A stretch of 64,000 bases of DNA, from contig NZ_CP048882.1 in NCBI RefSeq assembly GCF_015910445.1, positions 992,001-1,056,000 on the forward strand, in the 5' to 3' direction. Shown here one piece after another: positions 25,107 to 33,275 of this stretch. Position 1 is the first letter of the stretch, and the number at the start of each line of letters is the position of its first letter. Source of the DNA: Streptomyces bathyalis (lineage in GTDB: Bacteria; Actinomycetota; Actinomycetes; Streptomycetales; Streptomycetaceae). The translations under genes and the position numbers were made by a program. Below the pieces are notes generated by a model. The model was not told where the DNA came from and did no database searches. It saw nothing but the letters and a program-made list of their open reading frames with translations.

Positions 25107-27068
25107 ATGTCCGAGAAGGTTTCCGACTACATCCTGCGCAGGCTGCGCGAGTGGGACGTCGAGCACGTCTTCGGCTACCCCGGCGACGGCATCAACGGCC
25201 TGCTCGCCGCCTGGGAACGGGCCGGGAACGAACCGCGCTTCGTCCAGGCCCGGCACGAGGAGATGGCAGCGTTCGAGGCCGTGGGCTACGCCAAGTTCCG
25301 CGGCACGCTCGGGGTGTGCACCGCGACGTCGGGCCCGGGCGCCATCCATCTGCTCAACGGGCTCTACGACGCGAAGCTCGACCACGTGCCCGTCGTGGCC
25401 GTCGTCGGCCAGACGGCGCGCTCCGCCATGGGCGGCTCGTACCAGCAGGAAGTCGATCTGCACTCCCTCTTCAAGGATGTGGCCTCGGAGTTCCTGGAGA
25501 CGGTCACCGTCCCCGAGCAGCTGCCCAACGTCCTCGACCGCGCCATCCGCACCGCCTACGCCCGCCGTGCGCCGACGGCGATCATCGTCCACTCCGACGT
25601 GCAGGATCTCGAATACCGGCCGCCCGGCCACGAGTTCAAGATGGTTCCCTCGAGCCTCGGCAGCAGCGGCTGGCGCACCGAGCCCACCGAGGAGGCCCTC
25701 GACCACGCCGCCGAAGTGCTCAACTCCGGTAAGAAGGTCGCCATCCTGGCGGGCCAGGGCGCACGCGGCGCACAGGCCGAGGTGCAGCAGATGGCGGGCA
25801 TGTTGCAGGCGGGAGTGGCGAAGGCGCTGCTCGGGATGGACGTGCTGCCGGACACCCTGCCGTACGTCACCGGCCCCATCGGCCTGCTGGGGAGCCGTCC
25901 CAGCTACGAGATGATGCGGGACTGCGACACGTTCCTCACCATCGGATCGAGCCTGCCCTACAGCCAGTTCCTGCCGCCGTACGGCAAGGCCCGCGCCGTC
26001 CAGATCGACCTGGACCCGCACATGGCGGGGATGCGCTACCCGTACGAGGTGAACCTCATCGGCGACGCCAGGTCCACCTTGCAGCGGCTGCTGCCCAAGC
26101 TCCGGCAGAAGGAGGAAGGGCAGGAGTGGCAGGAGGAGTTGATGGCCTCCGTCGACCGCTGGAAGGACGTGATGCGGCGGCGCGCCAAGGTGAGTGCGGA
26201 CCCGGTCAACCCGGAATACGTCGCCCACTGCCTCGATCCGCTGCTTCCCGACGACGCGATCATCACCGCCGATTCAGGATCCACGACGAACTGGTATGCC
26301 CGTCACCTGACCATGCGCGGCACCATGCGCGGCTCCCTGTCGGGGACGCTGGCGACGATGGGCTGCGCCGTTCCGTACGCGATCGGCGCGAAGTTCGCCC
26401 ATCCGGACCGCCCCGTCGTCGCTCTCGTCGGGGACGGCGCGATGCAGATGAACGGGATGGCCGAACTCGTCACGCTCGCCAAGTACCGCATGTCCTGGGA
26501 CGATCCGCGGTTCGTGATCGGCGTGTGGAACAACCGCGACCTGAACCAGGTGACTTGGGAGATGCGGGCCATGGGCGGCTCGCCACAGTTCGTGCCATCG
26601 CAGTCCCTGCCAGATGTCTCCTACGCGGCGTTCGCACGCACCCTCGGCATGACCGGCATCAGGGCCGAGAAGCCGGAGGAGGTGGAGGACGCGTGGCGGC
26701 AGGCGCTGGAGTCGGACGGACCGGCCGTGGTCGAGTTCATGACCGACCCCTCCGTGCCGCCGATCCCGCCACACGCCGACTGGGACCAGATCGAGGCCAC
26801 GGTGGCGTCGATCATGAAGGGCGACCCCGACCGCAAGGCCGTGGTCAAGCAGGGCTTCAAGGCGAAACTGCAGGAGTTCCTGCCGGGCGGCAGGCCCCAT
26901 CCGTCCGACGGGAGCGAGGAGCCGGACGAGGCCGCCGGCGCCCACGAGGAGGACGGAGGCAAGAGCAAGACGAAGGGTGGCGGGGAGAAGGTCGGCAAGA
27001 AGCCCAAGAAGCGCAAGCGTGCGGCCGGACGCGAGCCCGAGCACACGGCGAAGGGGCCGGACGCATGA
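25107..27068 (+). CDS. Thiamine-diphosphate-dependent enzyme (pyruvate oxidase/acetolactate synthase type)
   Basis: A 653-residue member of the POX/AHAS family acting on 2-oxo acids such as pyruvate. Seen in order: N-terminal PYR domain with VFGYPGDGINGLL and the catalytic Glu in ARHEEMAAFEA (near residue 53), CTATSGPGAIHLLNGLYDAK, the central domain, and the C-terminal PP domain with the TPP motif GDGAMQMNGMAEL ending WNNRDLNQ. After about residue 585 it carries an extra hydrophilic tail rich in Lys, Glu and Gly (KSKTKGGGEK, KKPKKRKR) not found in standard enzymes. ATG at 25107 is chosen because GAGAGGAG precedes it. The actual substrate is unknown; a stress-linked pyruvate:quinone oxidoreductase is one possibility. 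Confidence 0.88.
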   Translation: MSEKVSDYILRRLREWDVEHVFGYPGDGINGLLAAWERAGNEPRFVQARHEEMAAFEAVGYAKFRGTLGVCTATSGPGAIHLLNGLYDAKLDHVPVVAVVGQTARSAMGGSYQQEVDLHSLFKDVASEFLETVTVPEQLPNVLDRAIRTAYARRAPTAIIVHSDVQDLEYRPPGHEFKMVPSSLGSSGWRTEPTEEALDHAAEVLNSGKKVAILAGQGARGAQAEVQQMAGMLQAGVAKALLGMDVLPDTLPYVTGPIGLLGSRPSYEMMRDCDTFLTIGSSLPYSQFLPPYGKARAVQIDLDPHMAGMRYPYEVNLIGDARSTLQRLLPKLRQKEEGQEWQEELMASVDRWKDVMRRRAKVSADPVNPEYVAHCLDPLLPDDAIITADSGSTTNWYARHLTMRGTMRGSLSGTLATMGCAVPYAIGAKFAHPDRPVVALVGDGAMQMNGMAELVTLAKYRMSWDDPRFVIGVWNNRDLNQVTWEMRAMGGSPQFVPSQSLPDVSYAAFARTLGMTGIRAEKPEEVEDAWRQALESDGPAVVEFMTDPSVPPIPPHADWDQIEATVASIMKGDPDRKAVVKQGFKAKLQEFLPGGRPHPSDGSEEPDEAAGAHEEDGGKSKTKGGGEKVGKKPKKRKRAAGREPEHTAKGPDA

Positions 27069-27076
27069 GGCCGGTC

Positions 27077-27131
27077 CAGGCGCACCGGCCGGTGCGCCTG
27101 GGACGGAGCGGCCGGGCACGGCCGCTCCGTC
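27077..27131 (+). terminator. Double hairpin after the TPP gene
   Basis: A perfect 24-base palindrome at 27077-27100 is followed by a 12-bp stem (27102-27113 with 27120-27131, loop GGGCAC). The first begins nine bases after the stop codon. Together they form a strong bipartite terminator. Confidence 0.8.
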
Positions 27132-27136
27132 GCGGA

Positions 27137-27500
27137 CACTCGACCACTCCCGCGCGCCCGTCCTCGACGCCCTCGCGCACTACAAGCGCAACGGGTTGGG
27201 CCGCAGGAGTTGCCGACGCGTTCGCCCGCCAACCGGACGCCGTGGGCACGGTGCTGATCACTCCGACCGCGTACGGGACGTGCGCCGATAGCAAGGGCGT
27301 CGCAGACGTATGCCACGAGCGGGGCAGGGACAGCTGGTCGATCCCTCGGTGCTGAAGCTCCGTGAGAATCTGCTGGGCACCACCAGCCCGTCCACCAACT
27401 GCTCGACGGCGCACTGGCGTTGGCCGCGTGGCTGCGTCGCGAGATCAGCGCCCTGCCCGGCCTGGCGCACGCTGCGCGTGGTCGCGAACAAGCGGGACGG
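27137..27500 (+). pseudogene. Remnant of an Orn/Lys/Arg decarboxylase gene
   Basis: Short pieces typical of PLP-dependent ornithine/lysine/arginine decarboxylases appear in order but in different frames: TLDHSRAPVLDALAHYK near 27137, VADAFARQPDAVGTVLITPTAYGTCAD and GVADVCHERG near 27208-27330, LRENLLGTTSPST near 27358-27400 and ALALAAWLRREISALPGLA near 27412-27475. The substrate-binding middle with the PLP lysine and the C-terminal domain are absent. At least two frameshifts and large deletions separate the pieces. The full gene would be about 1.4 kb; only some 360 bases remain. Confidence 0.72.
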
Positions 27501-27660
27501 GTAGGACGATCCGCGGCCGGGCGCGGCGGCCTGCGCCGGGAGCGCCCGAAGGCAGGGGCACGGAGGGCGAGTCCCGATGGGCGTGGTGCCCGGGCTCCGC
27601 ACCGGTCGACCCCGTCGTGCGGACCCGGGCGCCCCATACGCCCTGTCCCGTCATGCCCCG

Positions 27661-27894
27661 TCATGTCCCCGGTGACGACTCCCTCGCGCGGGCGCCCTCC
27701 CTCGTGCGGCCGGGCGTGATCTGGCGGTCCGGGTGGCGGCGCAGATACTCCGACTCCAGCTCCGCCATCCTGACGCTGTGCGCGGAAAGCGCGTCCTTCG
27801 GTGCGTGCAGCAGGGTGTCGTGCCGGGTGCGGTGAATGGTCTCCAGTTCCCTGAGAAGCTCCGCGTCGGACAGCTCGCGGGGATCGATTCCCAT
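27661..27894 (-). CDS. Small DUF6158 protein
   Basis: A 77-residue acidic-to-neutral soluble protein: MGIDPRELSDAELLRELETI, HRTRHDTLLHAP and SVRMAELESEYLRRHPDR are the conserved family stretches as I know them. It looks alpha-helical, with two heptad-like helices. Actinomycetes usually encode it near stress and housekeeping genes; the function is unknown. It is divergent from the Vms1-like gene with 168 bases between starts. The hydrophilic tail after residue 60 is variable. Confidence 0.75.
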   Translation of the reverse strand: MGIDPRELSDAELLRELETIHRTRHDTLLHAPKDALSAHSVRMAELESEYLRRHPDRQITPGRTREGARARESSPGT

Positions 27895-28062
27895 GGGGCT
27901 CCCTCTCTCGGTGTCGCTCTCGTGTCGCTCTCGTGACTCTGCGTGCTTCGTGCTGCGTCTGCGCCCACCTGCCGCCGACCTGCCCGGACGGACATGCCGG
28001 CGCGGTTCGTGTGGTCCGCGACCGTACGGGTACCCGGCCTCGGCGATCCAAGGAGGGAATCA

Positions 28063-29289
28063 ATGGAACTCGGATTCCTCGGTCCGCTCTTCGAGCGCAA
28101 GGGCCCTTGGGCGTCGGTCTACTTCGACACCCGCACGGCCTCCGAGGACGCAGCCGCCCGTCACGAGCTCAACGCCAAATCGGCGCGCGACCAGCTCAAG
28201 GACGCAGGCGCTGACGACCCCACGTGCAGAGCCGTTCACGACAGGCTCATGTCGCTGAGCCGGGGCCCGGAACCCCCCGCTCACGCGGTCTTCGCCACCC
28301 AGGGCGAAGTCGTCCTCGACACAGAGCTCACAGCGCCACCGCCCGGCGGCGGCCCGATCGCCGTCTGGCAGCCGCTCCCGCACACGGGCCCGCTCGTCGA
28401 ACTCGCCGACAGCGATCCTCCGGCGCTCGTGGCCTACATCGACCGCAAGGGCGCCGAATTCGAGCTGACCGGCTCTCTCGGCGCAGAGCCCGCCGGCAGC
28501 GTCACGGGCAGCGACTGGCCGTTGCACCGCACCCCGTCGGCCGACTGGTCGGAGCAGCACTTCCAGGCAAGGGTCGAGAACACCTGGGAGCAGAACGCCG
28601 CGGAGATCGCCGACGAGCTGCGCGTCCGCTGGGAGAAGTGCGGAGCGGAGGTGCTCGTGCTGGCCGGTGAGGCGCGCGAACGCAATTCCGTGTACGCGCA
28701 TCTGCCGCCCGACCTGCGCGAACGGACCGTCCAGGCGGAGCACGGCGTACGCGCCGACAGCCACGCCGAGGGGCCCGCCTCGAACACCGCGGGCGGCCGG
28801 AGACTGCTCGCGGAAGAGGTCGCGAACGCGCGGGCCGACTATGCGCGGCAGCGGACCGCCGAAGTCATGGAACGCTTCCAGGCCGGGCGCGCGCCGGGCG
28901 GCGCGGGCCGGATCGGCGCGGCCGAAGGTGTGCCGGCACTGGTCGAGGCGGCGCGCGAGCACCGCATCGGCGTGCTGCTCGTACGGCCGGAGGGCCCCGA
29001 CACGCGCCGCGAGGTCTGGGTGGGCGACGAGCCCGGCCAGCTCGCGCAGCGCCGCAGCGAAACCCAGTACCTGGGAGCGACCGAGCCTTCCCCGGCACGC
29101 GCCGACGACGCGCTGCTGCGTTCCGCGGCGGCAACGGGCGCCGACGTGCTGTGCGTACGCGACACCGACGTACCGGAAGGCGTGCCGCGGGACCTGCCGG
29201 ACGGCGGTCTCGGGGCGCTGTTGCGCTGGCCGCACGAAGGAGCACCGGAAGGAGGTGGAGCCGGTGGCGGACAACATGCAACGCGGTAG
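28063..29289 (+). CDS. Vms1/Rv2629-like eRF1-fold protein
   Basis: A 408-residue relative of bacterial Vms1/Ankzf1-like and Rv2629 proteins, proposed to act on stalled ribosomes or peptidyl-tRNA. The N-terminal domain starts FLGPLFERKGPWASVYFDTRTASEDA; the central RNaseH-like eRF1 domain contains EVLVLAGEARERNSVYAHLP; the C-terminal L7Ae-like domain has GVPALVEAAREHRIGVLLV and GADVLCVRD. I start at ATG 28063, seven bases after AAGGAGGG. The end overlaps the next gene by 26 bases, implying coupled translation. Ribosome rescue is inferred from family knowledge; a GGQ-type loop is not obvious. Confidence 0.82.
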   Translation: MELGFLGPLFERKGPWASVYFDTRTASEDAAARHELNAKSARDQLKDAGADDPTCRAVHDRLMSLSRGPEPPAHAVFATQGEVVLDTELTAPPPGGGPIAVWQPLPHTGPLVELADSDPPALVAYIDRKGAEFELTGSLGAEPAGSVTGSDWPLHRTPSADWSEQHFQARVENTWEQNAAEIADELRVRWEKCGAEVLVLAGEARERNSVYAHLPPDLRERTVQAEHGVRADSHAEGPASNTAGGRRLLAEEVANARADYARQRTAEVMERFQAGRAPGGAGRIGAAEGVPALVEAAREHRIGVLLVRPEGPDTRREVWVGDEPGQLAQRRSETQYLGATEPSPARADDALLRSAAATGADVLCVRDTDVPEGVPRDLPDGGLGALLRWPHEGAPEGGGAGGGQHATR

Positions 29290-29677
29290 TGACCGGCTGA
29301 ATGTCCACCGGGACGACGAGGCCAAGCGGGAGATGCAGGGCTGGATCCGGTCCGGGCACCCCACACGGGCCGAGGAGTGGGACGACCCCGAGCCCGGGGC
29401 CGACGACGACCCCGAGATCACGGAACACCCCGTACAGCAGGGACTGCGCTCCACCGACCGCGAGGAGGCGGAGGACGAGGCCCTGCGCTCCGAACTGGCA
29501 CGGCATCTCGGCCGCGGTGCCTTCCCGGCGGGCCGGGAGGGACTCAAGCGCACGCTCATGGACCAGTACGCGCCGGACTTCCTGGTGGAGACCGTGCGTG
29601 AGCTGCCCAAGGGCGGCGAGAAGTACGGAAATGTGCAGGAGGTGATGGCCGCGCTGGGGCGGAAGCCTCAGGCGTGA
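29264..29677 (+). CDS. DUF2795 domain protein
   Basis: A 137-residue hydrophilic protein. Its C-terminal half carries the DUF2795-type fold: ALRSELARHLGRGAFPAGREGLKRTLMDQYAPDFLVETVRELP and KYGNVQEVMAALGR. The N-terminal half is strongly acidic (EEWDDPEPGADDDPEITEHP). GTG at 29264 is chosen for the AGGAGG eight bases upstream; an ATG at 29276 is the alternative. It overlaps the end of the Vms1-like gene, so the pair is an operon. No activity is known for the family. Confidence 0.8.
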   Translation: MADNMQRGSDRLNVHRDDEAKREMQGWIRSGHPTRAEEWDDPEPGADDDPEITEHPVQQGLRSTDREEAEDEALRSELARHLGRGAFPAGREGLKRTLMDQYAPDFLVETVRELPKGGEKYGNVQEVMAALGRKPQA

Positions 29678-29801
29678 CCGGCATGGAACGGCAAGCCGCG
29701 GGCACACCGCCCCGCGTCGGGCGTGGTGAGGTCCCGCGGCGGGCCCACGCGGCTTGTGCGGCCGTGACGGGACCGGCGCCGGTTCCGGCCGTATGAGAGG
29801 A

Positions 29802-29884
29802 GCGAAGCGGTTCCCGTCGCTCGGACGACGGGAACCGCTTCGCTGTGCCCCTCTCGTGGACCCGCTTCACGAGAGGGGCACAGC
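29802..29884 (+). terminator. Two adjacent long perfect hairpins
   Basis: Hairpin one pairs 29802-29819 with 29826-29843 (18 bp, 6-base loop). Hairpin two pairs 29842-29858 with 29868-29884 (17 bp, 9-base loop). They share two bases, so both can hardly be fully formed at once. They lie 124 bases after the DUF2795 stop and 55 bases before the PAP2 gene. They may terminate the upstream operon, attenuate the next gene, or be a mobile palindromic repeat. Confidence 0.75.
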
Positions 29885-29939
29885 GCGGTCGCCTGACGCG
29901 AAGGTTTACGGACAACAAGGTCAGAGAAGGCGCAGATTC

Positions 29940-31766
29940 ATGGCAACCTTCACCGACCGTGTGGGCGAGAGTCTGCGCGGCTTGCAGCGGCGGCGCCTTC
30001 AGAACCGGGTCGGCACGGCGAAGCCGGGGACCGGGACTCTCAAGTCACCCTTCGCCCGCTGGAACAGGACGGCTGCGGCGACGGACAGTACGTCGTCCTG
30101 GCGGAGTTGGCCCGCGTCACGGGCCTGGTCGGCAACCGACCGCCGCCTCTTCGAACTGGTTGCCAACCGCGACTGGCCCGGTCCGGAGCGAGTGCTGCCC
30201 CGCCTGAGCCGGAGCGCCAACAACGGGCGGCTGTGGTTCGCGGTCGCCGGTGCGATGGCGCTGTCCAACACTCCGCGCGCCCGCAGGGCCGCCGCGCGTG
30301 GGCTGGCTTCACTGGCCCTGGCGTCGACGACGGTCAACACCCTCGGCAAGCAGGCTGTGCGGCGGGAGCGTCCGCTGCTCGAAGGAGTGCCGCTCATCCG
30401 GCAGTTGCACCGTCAGCCGGTGACCACCTCCTTCCCGTCGGGCCACGCGGCCTCCGCCGCCGCCTTCGTGACAGGGGTGGCCCTGGAGTCTCCCCGCTGG
30501 GGCGCCGCGGTCGCGCCCATCGCGGCGGCCGTGGCCTTCTCCCGTGTCTACACCGGCGTCCACTACCCCAGCGACGTCCTGGTGGGCGCGGCCCTCGGCG
30601 TCGGTTCGGCCTTCGCCGTACGCGGCATCGCCCCCACCCGTTCGCAACTCCCCTCCCCCGGACGCCCGTTGGCCGATGCGCCGGCGATGCCGGAGGGTTC
30701 GGGGCTGGTGCTGGTCGCCAACGCCACGTCCGGTTCCCGGCTGGAGGAGTCCGACTTCCTCCCCGCGACGAACCTGCTGGAGGTGAACCGGAACGGGGAG
30801 ACCGCGGCTGCCGAACAGGAGAAGGTCGCGGAGGCCATCGAACCCGCGGCGCTCGGCGTCGTGCGGAACATGCTGCCGAAGGCCGAGATCATCACCTGCG
30901 ACCCGAAGTCCGACGACATCGGCCTGGCGCTGGAGGAAGCGGCCAAGCGGGCCGCGGAGCTGGGCGGCGCGCTCGGCGTCTGCGGCGGGGACGGCACGGT
31001 GAACACCGCCGCCGTCTGCGCGATGCGTGCCGGGGTTCCGCTGGCCGTCCTGCCGGGCGGCACGCACAACCACTTCGCCTTCGACCTCGGAATCGAGGAG
31101 TTCGCCGACACCTGCCGGGCCGTGCAGTCGGGCGACGCCGTCGCCGTGGACCTGGGACGCTTCACGCCCCAGCCGGTCTCGGGTGCCGAGGAGATCGTGC
31201 GGGCCGCGGAAGCGGGGGGCATGAGCGACGCGGAAGCCGAGGCCGCGCTGTCGTCACCGGAGCCGCGGGCGCCGGGCTACTTCCTCAACACCTTCAGCCT
31301 CGGCGCGTATCCGGAACTGGTCCGCATCCGCGAACGGTGGGCGCACCGCATCGGCCCGTGGCCGGCCGGGGTGCTCGCCGCGCTGCGCGTCCTGCGTACG
31401 AGCGGACCCGTCGAGGCCGGGCTGGGCGGCAAGGAGCGGGCGCTGTGGCTGCTCTTCGCCGGCAACTGCGCCTACCGGGTGGGCATGGCGCCCGTGCGGC
31501 GGCAGGACCTGGCAGACGGGATACTCGACGTCCGCATCGTCAAGGCGGGCCGCTGGGCCCGTACCCGGCTGTTCATAGCGGCCCTCACCAGCGCCGTCGA
31601 CCGATCTCCGCTCCACAGCACGACGCGGCTGCGCCGCATGATGATCACGGACATCCCACCCGGCACCCATCTCAGCTACGACGGTGAAGTGGCGAAGGCG
31701 CCAGGGCGGTTGCTGCTCGACAAGGAGCACGAGGCGCTGCGTGTCTACCGGCCGCTGAGCCTGTGA
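29940..31766 (+). CDS. PAP2 phosphatase fused to diacylglycerol kinase-type catalytic domain
   Basis: A 608-residue bifunctional protein. The N-terminal PAP2 domain has the three motifs KQAVRRERP, PSGHAAS and SRVYTGVHYPSDVLVG between residues about 135 and 220, in hydrophobic surroundings. From about residue 255 a DAGK_cat/lipid kinase domain follows with GGALGVCGGDGTVN, VLPGGTHNHFAFDLG and DGILDVRIVKAGRW near the end. It probably interconverts phosphorylated and free lipids (phosphatidate, diacylglycerol, or prenyl phosphates) at the membrane. The opposite activities in one chain are seen in other actinomycetes. ATG at 29940 with AGAAGG 14 bases upstream. Confidence 0.87.
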   Translation: MATFTDRVGESLRGLQRRRLQNRVGTAKPGTGTLKSPFARWNRTAAATDSTSSWRSWPASRAWSATDRRLFELVANRDWPGPERVLPRLSRSANNGRLWFAVAGAMALSNTPRARRAAARGLASLALASTTVNTLGKQAVRRERPLLEGVPLIRQLHRQPVTTSFPSGHAASAAAFVTGVALESPRWGAAVAPIAAAVAFSRVYTGVHYPSDVLVGAALGVGSAFAVRGIAPTRSQLPSPGRPLADAPAMPEGSGLVLVANATSGSRLEESDFLPATNLLEVNRNGETAAAEQEKVAEAIEPAALGVVRNMLPKAEIITCDPKSDDIGLALEEAAKRAAELGGALGVCGGDGTVNTAAVCAMRAGVPLAVLPGGTHNHFAFDLGIEEFADTCRAVQSGDAVAVDLGRFTPQPVSGAEEIVRAAEAGGMSDAEAEAALSSPEPRAPGYFLNTFSLGAYPELVRIRERWAHRIGPWPAGVLAALRVLRTSGPVEAGLGGKERALWLLFAGNCAYRVGMAPVRRQDLADGILDVRIVKAGRWARTRLFIAALTSAVDRSPLHSTTRLRRMMITDIPPGTHLSYDGEVAKAPGRLLLDKEHEALRVYRPLSL

Positions 31767-31835
31767 GCGCGGCCCCCGGTCCGCATGCCGGTCGCCGGTG
31801 TCCTCCACCGCCCGAGACGCAATAGCCTGCGCGTC

Positions 31836-32675
31836 ATGGCGGCGAATGACGGGGCACGGGCGGCCGGGAACGAGGAGACGGCCGTCTACACACACGGTCA
31901 CCACGAGGCGGTGCTGCGTTCCCACACGTGGCGCACCGCGGTCAATTCGGCGGGCTACCTGCTGGCCGAACTGAAGCCGGACATGCGGGTGCTGGACATC
32001 GGGTGCGGGCCCGGCACCATCACCGCGGACCTTGCGGCGCTGGTGCCGGAGGGGCACGTCACGGGACTCGATTCGGCATCCGGCGTGCTGGAGCGCGCGC
32101 GTGAGGCGGCGGCGGGCCGTGGCCTGGCCAACGTGACGTTCGAGGTGGGCGACGTGCACGCCCTGAAGCACCCGGACGGTGCCTTCGACGTGGTGCACGC
32201 GCATCAGGTGCTTCAGCACGTCGGCGATCCGGTGCGGGCGCTGCGGGAGATGGACCGTGTGTGCGCTCCGGGCGGCATCGTGGCGGCACGGGACGCCGAC
32301 TACGGCGCGATGTTCTGGTATCCGCTGGTGGAGGGGCTGGGCGCCTGGCAGGAGTTGTACCGGCGGGTGGCCCGTGCCAACGGCGGCGAGCCCGACGCCG
32401 GACGCCGGCTGCTTGCCTGGGCGCGTGAGGCGGGACTGCGGGACGTCACCGCGTCGTCGGCCACGTGGTGCTTCGCCTCGGGCGAGGACCGCGCGTGGTG
32501 GAGCGAGTCGTGGGCGGAGCGCACGCTCAGCTCGTCCTTCGCGACGTCCGCAGTGGAGGGCGGTCATGCCACGCGTGAGCAGTTGAGGGACGCGGCGGAC
32601 GCATGGCTGGATTGGGGTGCGCGGGAGGACGGCTGGTTCGCCGTGCCGCACAGGGAGATCCTGTGCCGGGCCTGA
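31836..32675 (+). CDS. Class I SAM-dependent methyltransferase
   Basis: A 279-residue methyltransferase of the UbiE/MenG-like type. It contains the SAM loop MRVLDIGCGPGTITADLA, the acidic residue in VTGLDSASGVLERARE, VGDVHALKHPDGAFDVVHAHQVLQHV and LREMDRVCAPGGIVAARDADYG. The ATG at 31836 lacks a clear ribosome site but is where the conserved N terminus begins. Substrate unknown; the following VOC gene starts 33 bases after the stop and may be co-transcribed. Confidence 0.85.
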   Translation: MAANDGARAAGNEETAVYTHGHHEAVLRSHTWRTAVNSAGYLLAELKPDMRVLDIGCGPGTITADLAALVPEGHVTGLDSASGVLERAREAAAGRGLANVTFEVGDVHALKHPDGAFDVVHAHQVLQHVGDPVRALREMDRVCAPGGIVAARDADYGAMFWYPLVEGLGAWQELYRRVARANGGEPDAGRRLLAWAREAGLRDVTASSATWCFASGEDRAWWSESWAERTLSSSFATSAVEGGHATREQLRDAADAWLDWGAREDGWFAVPHREILCRA

Positions 32676-32708
32676 CGTGCGCCGAGTCGCCCAACTAGGG
32701 TGCGGGAC

Positions 32709-33065
32709 ATGGACATTCTGGGGACTTCACTGCGCGTCTGCGTCGATGATCTGGACGCTGCAGTTCCGGCGTACGAACGGCTGACGAGCACCGAGGCGGT
32801 GCGTTTCGCCCAAGGACCGGTCTCGGTCGCGGCCGTGGGGCCCTTCGTCTTGATGAGCGGCCCGTCGGAGCATCTGGAGATCCTCCGGAAGATCGCGGCG
32901 ACGCTGGCCGTGAAGGACGTCGGCGAAGCCGTCGCGGACCTGGAGGCGGTCGGCGCCCAGATCGTGGCAGGCCCCAAGGAGACCCCGGTCGGGCGCAGTG
33001 TGATCGCCCGCCATCCTGACGGCAGCGTGTTCGAGTACGTCGACCGCCAGGAGGCGGGCGGATGA
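32709..33065 (+). CDS. VOC-family (glyoxalase-fold) protein
   Basis: A 118-residue single VOC domain protein with the two beta-alpha-beta-beta-beta modules (ILGTSLRVCVDDLDAAVPAYERL and ATLAVKDVGEAVADLEAVGAQIV, ending HPDGSVFEYVDRQ with the typical terminal Glu ligand). Metal ligands are not all evident, so it could be an enzyme or a binding protein. The frame may start at GTG 32700 or ATG 32709. Its 3' end, including the stop codon, is duplicated downstream as a direct repeat. Confidence 0.78.
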   Translation: MDILGTSLRVCVDDLDAAVPAYERLTSTEAVRFAQGPVSVAAVGPFVLMSGPSEHLEILRKIAATLAVKDVGEAVADLEAVGAQIVAGPKETPVGRSVIARHPDGSVFEYVDRQEAGG

Positions 33066-33092
33066 CAGCAGCCCGCCAGGAGGCGGGCGGAT
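33045..33092 (+). repeat. 19-bp direct repeat over the VOC stop codon
   Basis: CGCCAGGAGGCGGGCGGAT occurs at 33045-33063 and 33074-33092, period 29 bases. The first copy codes for the last residues of the VOC protein and enters its stop; the second is outside. It suggests a slippage or short duplication at the gene end. Confidence 0.75.
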
Positions 33093-33229
33093 AGCGCAGG
33101 CCCGCCGGCGTGCGCGGCACATGCGCGGCCCCGTCCGGGGGCGGGAGCCCCGCTGAACGCCAACCCATCAAGGACGAGCCGCAGTTCACGCCGTCGGAGC
33201 GGTTGCGCGACCGGGAACGGTTCGCGGCC

Positions 33230-33254
33230 CCCCGGGGCGGTGAACGCCCCGGGG
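33230..33254. terminator. Hairpin between convergent VOC and dehydrogenase genes
   Basis: CCCCGGGGCG at 33230-33239 pairs with CGCCCCGGGG at 33245-33254 around GTGAA. It lies 21 bases beyond the end of the minus-strand dehydrogenase gene and can stop transcription from both sides. Confidence 0.65.
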
Positions 33255-33275
33255 ATCACGGCCGAAGGCCGCCCG

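Noticed and set aside
29754..29939. 62-residue N-terminal extension of the PAP2-kinase protein
   Set aside because: The frame is open through the two long hairpins, but it lacks a ribosome site and homology; ATG 29940 is the better start.
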